DNA from: a virus
IMG/VR virus record: IMGVR_UViG_3300045135_002654
Span: 1 to 45,958 of that record
Length of the DNA: 45,958 nucleotides
Reading direction: 5' to 3' (one strand)
This document shows positions 41,909 to 45,958 of this stretch, one piece after another. The translations under genes were made by a program, and so were the position numbers. Under the pieces are notes generated by a model that saw only the letters and a list, made by a program, of their open reading frames with translations, was not told where the DNA came from and made no database searches. Within the stretch, counting starts at the first letter, position 1. Each line of letters starts with the position of its first letter.

Positions 41909-42661
41909 CTATAAATAATCAGTATCTATAAATCTTGAATCATTATTATAAAAAGAATTTTGTTTTGATTTTTTAACTTCTCCAAATTCTAAATAATCAT
42001 TTAACATTCTTTTCTGATGTTGTTTCATTACATTTACAACTTTGGTAATATAATGAGTTTTACAATCTGTCATTTCTCTTATAAGAAGATATAAATGTTT
42101 TTTATTAAAGTTTTCGATATGTTCACTTCTTCTAAATAGTTCTAATACCGCATCTGCTATTTGTAAATCTCTTTTTTTATTGAATACAAAGTTTAAATTT
42201 TCATCCCAATATTCTAACATCATTCTTTTGAATTCTTTAAACTCATTATTTTCTTGTTCTTCATAATGGTCATTTTCAGGATTCCAAGTTTCTGGCATTT
42301 GTGATAAAAGAGAATTTTGTTTCCACCTTTTGTAGTTACCATTATTCTTTAGAATCAAGTGGTTCTTTGCAATAATAGTAAAGTAAGAAAAGGCTCTACC
42401 CTTACCTTCTCTAAACATATGCATTTTTTCTACCATAACAGATACTACTTCCATCTGAATATCTTTTTTAGGTACATCAAAATATGTAAACTTAAATGTA
42501 TTTAAAACATTTTCTGCTAGTTTTTCAAAAGGAAACTTAATTCTTTCTTCATAAATTTTAGACCTCTCAGCTGGGTCTTTGGATTTGTTATACTCGATAA
42601 TTGCTTCTTGAGCTGGAGTACCGAAATAAATTTTAGATTTTTTTCTTCTTTTTCTTGGCAT
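41909..42661 (-). CDS. Late-transcription sigma factor, T4 gp55-like
   Basis: The 250-residue protein has a very basic start (MPRKRRKKSK), then a helical core with FPFEKLAENVLNTFKFTYFD, VMVEKMHMFREGKGRAFSYF and TIIAKNHLILKNN (about 50-113). That corresponds to the sigma-2-like region of gp55, whose signature is the ..GKG.AFSYF..IA.N... segment. The C-terminal helices (LYLLIREMTDCKTHYITKVV) may be a DNA-contacting part. In T4, gp55 binds host RNA polymerase and, with the sliding clamp, recognises the single TATAAATA element of late promoters. The repeated TATATTTATA word in this window is the candidate target. It is 1 base after the 91-aa gene. Confidence 0.85.
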   Translation of the reverse strand: MPRKRRKKSKIYFGTPAQEAIIEYNKSKDPAERSKIYEERIKFPFEKLAENVLNTFKFTYFDVPKKDIQMEVVSVMVEKMHMFREGKGRAFSYFTIIAKNHLILKNNGNYKRWKQNSLLSQMPETWNPENDHYEEQENNEFKEFKRMMLEYWDENLNFVFNKKRDLQIADAVLELFRRSEHIENFNKKHLYLLIREMTDCKTHYITKVVNVMKQHQKRMLNDYLEFGEVKKSKQNSFYNNDSRFIDTDYL

Positions 42662-42662
42662 A

Positions 42663-42938
42663 TTATAATTCGTTATCGAGGTCCTCTACTATTTTTTTCA
42701 TCTCACTAAATGTAACTCCCACTTCATCATCTTTTTCAAAAACTTCTCTGTTATCTAATCTTCTCATGTTACTGAGAGCAGTTACTACTTTTTCTCTTGT
42801 AGTGTTAACGATATCAACTAATCTATCTTCAAGTTGTTCGTTCTGTCTTAAAAGGTTTCTAACACCAACTAATAAGACAATATTCAGTATTACTGAAACT
42901 CCTATAATGATATTATAGGTTGTAAAAATTTCCCACAT
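42663..42938 (-). CDS. Small membrane-anchored protein with cytoplasmic coiled coil
   Basis: The 91-residue protein has one N-terminal membrane helix (YNIIIGVSVILNIVLLVGV, about 8-26). A charged coiled-coil segment (LLRQNEQLEDRLVDIVNTTR) and an acidic end (EVFEKDDEVGVTFSEMKKIV) follow. The FE.DDEVG..F..... segment recurs in small proteins next to gp55 in marine T4-like phages, as far as I recall. It lies between the lysozyme-like gene (1 base) and the gp55-like gene (1 base). An inner-membrane spanin or anchoring role is possible but not shown. Confidence 0.6.
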   Translation of the reverse strand: MWEIFTTYNIIIGVSVILNIVLLVGVRNLLRQNEQLEDRLVDIVNTTREKVVTALSNMRRLDNREVFEKDDEVGVTFSEMKKIVEDLDNEL

Positions 42939-42939
42939 A

Positions 42940-43527
42940 TTAATCTAAGTTTAATTTGTATCCACTAAAATTTATAAGATACGAGGTAAGTTTTGTTCCA
43001 TTACCATCTTTAAAGTCCTCACCTTTTTTTAAGAATCTTTTAACATTACCAGGTCCTGCTAAATGAGCCGCTGCAAGTATTCCACTTTCGGTAATTGTTT
43101 TACCTTTGATAGTTTTACCATCCCAATAGTCAATATACTTTTGAAGTATTTTTTTATTGTGATTAAGTAAGTCTAACATTGCCTGTTCTTGTAAGTAAGG
43201 TGAATTAAGGAACTCTTTTTTTGATACATCATATCCGAGTGATTTAAGAGTTCGTTTACCAAACTGATACTTTCCCATATATCCCCATCCATTCACTACA
43301 TCGTATCTATTTGATGATTCTCGGTGTCCTATTGCATCTAAAAACATATCGTGTTGATTTATTTCTATTTCAATAGGTTCTATTTCAATTTCAATCAGTT
43401 CAACTGGTTTGATATCTAATACCTCTGATACTGGTTGAACTTTTGGTATTATGTAGTTAGTTGTAAAACCAACTAATCCTAAAGTGGTAAACATCGAGAT
43501 GATTACCGTTAATATTTGTTTTCTCAT
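42940..43527 (-). CDS. Membrane-anchored lysozyme-like/transglycosylase protein
   Basis: The 195-residue protein has an uncleaved or signal-type N-terminal membrane helix (ILTVIISMFTTLGLVGFTTN, about 5-24), a repetitive acidic linker (ELIEIEIEPIEIEI, 43-56) and a lysozyme-like domain from about residue 58. AIGHRESSNRYDVVNGWGYM (catalytic-type Glu70), GKYQFGKRTLKSLGYD and ESGILAAAHLAGPGNVKRFL are the pattern of the transglycosylase/lysozyme superfamily with the Y..Q......G motif. It would cut peptidoglycan glycan strands from the periplasmic side of the inner membrane, a signal-anchor endolysin layout. AAAGGAG precedes the ATG and a host-type promoter lies 28-59 bases upstream. It is first in the sigma/carbamoyltransferase operon. 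Confidence 0.75.
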   Translation of the reverse strand: MRKQILTVIISMFTTLGLVGFTTNYIIPKVQPVSEVLDIKPVELIEIEIEPIEIEINQHDMFLDAIGHRESSNRYDVVNGWGYMGKYQFGKRTLKSLGYDVSKKEFLNSPYLQEQAMLDLLNHNKKILQKYIDYWDGKTIKGKTITESGILAAAHLAGPGNVKRFLKKGEDFKDGNGTKLTSYLINFSGYKLNLD

Positions 43528-43554
43528 AGGGATTACTCCTTTTGATTTACTATG

Positions 43555-43586
43555 TAAATATACGAAAAATTTTCGATATATCCAAA
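43555..43586 (-). promoter_or_regulatory. Bacteroidetes-type promoter for the lysozyme/gp55/carbamoyltransferase operon
   Basis: On the minus strand TTTG (43586-43583) is followed by exactly 20 bases and TATATTTA (43562-43555), with CG before the TA. The spacing equals that at 16216-16246 and 45428-45459. The spacer contains the near-palindrome CGAAAAATTTTCG (43563-43575). The late sigma gene being under a host-type promoter fits an early-to-late cascade. Confidence 0.65.
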
Positions 43587-43602
43587 TTTTTAGAGAACTT
43601 TT

Positions 43603-43887
43603 TTAAGCTTCTCCAACTGGTCCATAGTATAAACCACTAAACTCCTCATCTTCCACATCATCTTCTGGTATTCTTTCTAACACCTCATTTGTCATTTTAA
43701 GAAGTTTTTTATTTTCCTTTACTAAATTTTCCCATAACTCCATATTGAAATCTATTTTATCTAAGATTTCTTCCTTAGTAAAAACTTCTTTTTCTATAAG
43801 TAAATCCATTAAACTCTGAGTTACTAAACTCTGAGTAAGTAATTTACTTTGCAATTTCTTTATCATTATTTTTGATGTTAAGTTCAT
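43603..43887 (-). CDS. Small acidic helical protein, unknown function
   Basis: With ATG at 43887 (ribosome site AAGGAA 7 bases upstream) it has 94 residues; a TTG one codon earlier is less well spaced. The N-terminal half is helical and hydrophobic/basic (KKLQSKLLTQSLVTQSLMDL), the middle is charged, and the end is very acidic (EDDVEDEEFSGLYYGPVGEA). Its start lies 44 bases inside the 3' end of the preceding gene. No domain is recognised. It ends a five-gene run led by the cytidylyltransferase-like gene. Confidence 0.55.
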   Translation of the reverse strand: MNLTSKIMIKKLQSKLLTQSLVTQSLMDLLIEKEVFTKEEILDKIDFNMELWENLVKENKKLLKMTNEVLERIPEDDVEDEEFSGLYYGPVGEA

Positions 43888-44113
43888 CAAATAGTTCCTT
43901 TAATTCGTTTTTATCTTCGTTACCAAAAACCAAATCACCAAATGATTTATTTATAGAATTTTCATGATAACCAAGAGCCGATGCTAACCTAACACAAACA
44001 ACTTTGAATTCATTGATATCCATATCATCAGGTACATCAAGTTCAATTTTGTTTATCTCTCTATTGTGTTCGATAAAATCTTTATCTGTATATGTAAATA
44101 TAAGTTTTCCCAT
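43844..44113 (-). CDS. Small conserved-looking protein, unknown function
   Basis: This 89-residue protein begins GKLIFTYTDKDFIEHNREIN and has a beta-strand pair, then helices (INEFKVVCVRLASALGYHEN, SINKSFGDLVFGNEDKNELK). It is acidic overall. No catalytic motif or membrane segment is visible. It starts 12 bases after the peptide deformylase and its 3' end overlaps the next gene by 44 bases. Many T4-like phages have a small protein with a V..VCV.LA.ALGY..... segment near this place; the role is unknown. Confidence 0.55.
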   Translation of the reverse strand: MGKLIFTYTDKDFIEHNREINKIELDVPDDMDINEFKVVCVRLASALGYHENSINKSFGDLVFGNEDKNELKELFDELNIKNNDKEIAK

Positions 44114-44125
44114 GTTTTCGTTTCT

Positions 44126-44734
44126 TTATAAGATTTCGGCACCTTGAGAAAGTAATGGTTCTGCCTTCTTATATTTCATAAATTCAGTTGAACCATCAGC
44201 AAGTTTTACCATTACTCTTTCATTTCTACCATATTTTTTTCCTCGTGTAATTGTTTGTGTATATCTTCTATCTGTTATTAATCTACCTTCAAGGTGGTCA
44301 ATCTCGTGTTGTGCTACAACACATTCTAACATACCTTCATCGTTATAGAATTCTTCAGATGTTTTCCATTCTTCTTTTGAATCGGGTGAAAATAAAACTG
44401 TTCCTAAATTATCACACTCTACTGTTAATGTTTTAAATCTTACTGTTTGAACTGGTTTACGCATTGTCTTAGGCATAGATAAACATTGTTCTACATAAAC
44501 AACTGATTCCTCTGATACTTCTGCAACTCTTGGGTTGATTAGTACCAATGGTTCTTTTACATTGATTACACAGGCTCTTTTATTTATTCCTATTTGATTT
44601 GCCGATAACCCTATACCACCATGTTTCTTTAACTCTTGAAGAAGTGTTACTGATATTTCATCAATCTCTTCTTGAGTGAATGGTGTTGGTTCTATCTTTG
44701 TTTTAAGTTTACTTGGGTCTTGTATTAATTTCAT
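44126..44734 (-). CDS. def: Peptide deformylase
   Basis: The 202-residue protein has the three family motifs: GGIGLSANQIG (39-49, normal GxGLAAxQ), EQCLSMP (82-88, metal ligand Cys84; the family usually has EGCLS) and QHEIDHLEG (142-150, with His143, Glu144, His147 for metal and catalysis). It removes the formyl group from the N-terminal Met of nascent proteins. Phage versions, known from marine phages, are thought to keep up processing of abundant proteins. It is longer than many phage deformylases (about 130-160) because of an extra C-terminal basic segment (RKGKKYGRNERVMVK-like). It overlaps the 66-aa gene by 4 bases (ATGA). Confidence 0.93.
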   Translation of the reverse strand: MKLIQDPSKLKTKIEPTPFTQEEIDEISVTLLQELKKHGGIGLSANQIGINKRACVINVKEPLVLINPRVAEVSEESVVYVEQCLSMPKTMRKPVQTVRFKTLTVECDNLGTVLFSPDSKEEWKTSEEFYNDEGMLECVVAQHEIDHLEGRLITDRRYTQTITRGKKYGRNERVMVKLADGSTEFMKYKKAEPLLSQGAEIL

Positions 44735-44931
44735 TCTTTAACTAATTTCTTTGTTGTATAATCTCCACCAAAAGGTCTTTCATAAACTGTCTTACCTCCA
44801 TCTGGTGATTCATATATTTTTAAATCTTTATATTGTTCTAATGCCTTTTCATTATTCCAATACATTTCTCTTACTTTGGAACCTAACTCCATATCGTTAG
44901 GATACTGTTTAACTAATTGTTCTAAATTCAT
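44731..44931 (-). CDS. Small conserved hypothetical protein
   Basis: The 66-residue protein begins NLEQLVKQYPNDMELGSKVR and ends with GGKTVYERPFGGDYTTKKLV. The first half is helical, the second has a small hairpin. Short proteins of this pattern (K.YPND.ELG..VR followed by ..VY.RPFG) occur in T4-like phages of marine bacteria. It starts and ends in 4-base ATGA overlaps with the cytidylyltransferase-like gene and the deformylase gene, so it is translationally coupled to both. Function unknown. Confidence 0.65.
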   Translation of the reverse strand: MNLEQLVKQYPNDMELGSKVREMYWNNEKALEQYKDLKIYESPDGGKTVYERPFGGDYTTKKLVKE

Positions 44932-45410
44932 TTTAACTCCTTATTTGAAAATTTCTCTAATAACCAAGATGATGATTGAACTTTTTCACCCAACCCCCAA
45001 ATCATATCAATACCATAAGTGTTACACACATCTTCTTCTGTTGATGGAACTCCACCTGGTTTTCTATCCCCACCATTACCAAAAGCAACTACTCCACTTT
45101 CCCAAGTGCCGTTTTCTTGCATATAATGTTTTCTTGCAGCATCTATAAAATCTACTGCGGTATCATCGTTATGAATTTTTGGGTACATTACATATGCCCA
45201 ATCTACATCTCTTAAACTTTCCATTACGAACTTTCTTTCATCTTCGTTCATAAATGGTTTACCTTTTTTTCTTCTTAACCAATCATCGTTGTTAAGTCCT
45301 ATCCAAACTTTATCTGCTAATTTTTTAGCGTTTTGAATACATTCTATATGTCCTTTGTGTACCGGGTCAAACCCACCACTAACTAATATAACTTTATATT
45401 TCTTTTTCAT
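44928..45410 (-). CDS. Cytidylyltransferase-like nucleotidyltransferase
   Basis: The 160-residue protein has the CTP-transferase signature: VILVSGGFDPVHKGHIECIQ (HxGH as His18-His21), WIGLNNDDWLRRKKGKPFMN, then EDERKFVMESLRDVDWAYVM. These are the motifs of the glycerol-3-phosphate cytidylyltransferase/RfaE-C family. A C-terminal part with VVAFGNGGDRKPGGVPSTEE replaces the usual RTEGISTT region. It would activate a phosphorylated sugar, polyol or similar molecule by attaching a nucleotide. That would suit the glycan-type transferases elsewhere in the genome; the substrate is not readable. A host-type promoter lies 18-49 bases upstream. Confidence 0.85.
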   Translation of the reverse strand: MKKKYKVILVSGGFDPVHKGHIECIQNAKKLADKVWIGLNNDDWLRRKKGKPFMNEDERKFVMESLRDVDWAYVMYPKIHNDDTAVDFIDAARKHYMQENGTWESGVVAFGNGGDRKPGGVPSTEEDVCNTYGIDMIWGLGEKVQSSSWLLEKFSNKELK

Positions 45411-45427
45411 TTTAATCTAATCTTTTA

Positions 45428-45459
45428 TAAAGATACGAAAATAATTTTACAATTCCAAA
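45428..45459 (-). promoter_or_regulatory. Bacteroidetes-type promoter for the cytidylyltransferase/deformylase operon
   Basis: On the minus strand TTTG (45459-45456) is followed by 20 bases and TATCTTTA (45435-45428), with CG before the TA. It occupies the 49-base gap after metK. Its shape matches the promoters at 16216-16246 and 43555-43586. Confidence 0.65.
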
Positions 45460-45958
45460 TTATTTCCAAGAAAAATTTGCACCCATGTGTCCAAATTGTG
45501 CTGTATTACTAAATATTGGTTTTCTTAAATCTAAGAAATCAATAATTCCTTTAGGTGATAAATCATATCCTTTGATAAATTCATGTTCACCATCAACGAG
45601 TGCACTTGCTTGAAGTGGTTGGTCATATCCAATTGCATAAGCAAGTTGTACAAATACTTCTTGTACTTCTGGTCTTTCTTCTAAGATATCTACTGCGATT
45701 CTTCTTGCCATGTAAGCTGCACTTCTATCAACCTTAGTACAATCTTTACCACTAAATGCTCCACCACCAAGTGGAACTCTTGGGCCATAATTATCAACTG
45801 CTAACTTTCTACCAGTTAACCCAGCATCGGCAGTAAACCCACCAATGTTCCAATCACCTGCAGGATTACAATGTAATGCCTCAATATGATACTGAGGGTA
45901 ATCTTCAAAGTATTCCATTACTAATTTTTCTAATTCATCTGCTGGTGCGTTCTGAAAT
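45460..45958 (-). CDS. metK: S-adenosylmethionine synthetase, C-terminal part (5' end outside the window)
   Basis: The frame is open from the window edge to the stop at 45460, so about 165 C-terminal residues are seen. HCNPAGDWNIGGFTADAGLT, GRKLAVDNYGPRVPLGGGAF and SGKDCTKVDRSAAYMARRIA are the phosphate-binding and subunit-interface signatures of MetK (in the family, GGGAFSGKDP.KVDRSAAY). PIFSNTAQFGHMGANFSWK is the usual C-terminus. It makes SAM from Met and ATP. The conserved lysine of GGGAFSGKD is present, so it looks functional. The Met at 45918 is internal, not the start. MetK is not a standard T4-like phage gene; it could support methyltransferases such as the one at 235-1014. Confidence 0.93.
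   Translation of the reverse strand, partial: FQNAPADELEKLVMEYFEDYPQYHIEALHCNPAGDWNIGGFTADAGLTGRKLAVDNYGPRVPLGGGAFSGKDCTKVDRSAAYMARRIAVDILEERPEVQEVFVQLAYAIGYDQPLQASALVDGEHEFIKGYDLSPKGIIDFLDLRKPIFSNTAQFGHMGANFSWK

Noticed and set aside
41910-41919. The word TATAAATAAT between the carbamoyltransferase and gp55-like genes
   Set aside because: It is only 3 bases from the ATG at 41906 and lies in the coding end of the gp55-like gene, so it cannot be placed as a promoter for the next gene.
45460-45918. A 152-residue protein starting at the Met at 45918
   Set aside because: The frame stays open to the window edge with MetK-like residues before this Met, so it is an internal codon of a gene that begins outside.

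Overview
This window looks like about 46 kb of a T4-like (myovirus-type) tailed phage genome, clearly AT-rich, most likely infecting a marine flavobacterium or other Bacteroidetes. The phage call rests on a recognisable T4-type baseplate block (gp25-like, gp6-like, gp5-like OB-fold protein, CHAP-domain tail protein), a gp46/gp47-type recombination nuclease, a primase, a gp55-like late sigma factor and tail fibers with an S74 chaperone. The host call is inference. It rests on BACON-like repeats in a tail protein, GC(T/M)DP..NYN..A..DDGSC repeats, TTTG-N20-TAnnTTT promoters of the Bacteroidetes type, and a secreted protein whose signal peptide ends in FGQ. No integrase, transposase, tRNA, rRNA or CRISPR array was seen. 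Capsid, portal, terminase, sheath, tube and helicase genes are not in the window.

Layout. Every gene but one lies on the minus strand, so the order of transcription runs from high to low coordinates. At 45958-43600 there is a partial metK, a cytidylyltransferase-like gene, a peptide deformylase and small conserved genes. At 43530-40180 there is an operon with a host-type promoter: membrane-anchored lysozyme-like protein, small membrane protein, gp55-like sigma factor and a NodU/TobZ-type carbamoyltransferase. At 40140-39190 there are small membrane or secreted proteins, including a 34-residue peptide. At 39104-37443 there is a compact DnaE-type DNA polymerase with no PHP domain. At 37444-37228 there is a tiny stand-alone transcription unit with a 26-residue ORF. 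At 37184-21159 there is the baseplate/tail block, and at 21087-17779 further virion-type proteins, including two paralogues. At 17768-16239 two sulfotransferase-like genes flank a GIY-YIG gene. At 16196-12100 lie the primase and a fused Mre11/SbcD-Rad50/SbcC protein. A small ribbon-helix-helix gene (11949-12110) is the only plus-strand gene. At 11872-2222 are the giant fiber (2106 aa), a BACON-repeat protein with a C-terminal Hint domain, and a 311-aa protein. At 2216-1 is a glycan-type set: GT-B glycosyltransferase, methyltransferase and a partial second transferase.

Regulation. Nine intergenic sites carry TATAAATAT(A/G/T) on the plus strand, which reads as TATATTTATA in the direction of transcription. 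Most sit 15-35 bases before virion or tail genes, often immediately after an intrinsic terminator. I read them as late promoters for the gp55-like sigma factor encoded here. Three other promoters have TTTG or TTG, 20 bases, then TATATTTG, TATATTTA or TATCTTTA, each with CG directly before the TA. They precede the primase/nuclease, lysozyme/sigma/carbamoyltransferase and cytidylyltransferase/deformylase operons and look like host-RNA-polymerase (early or middle) promoters.

The points most worth following are the single-chain SbcD-SbcC fusion, the mini-DnaE polymerase, the Hint domain on a tail protein, the set of group-transfer enzymes (two sulfotransferases, carbamoyltransferase, methyltransferase, glycosyltransferases plus MetK), and the short transcription units hidden between the large genes.
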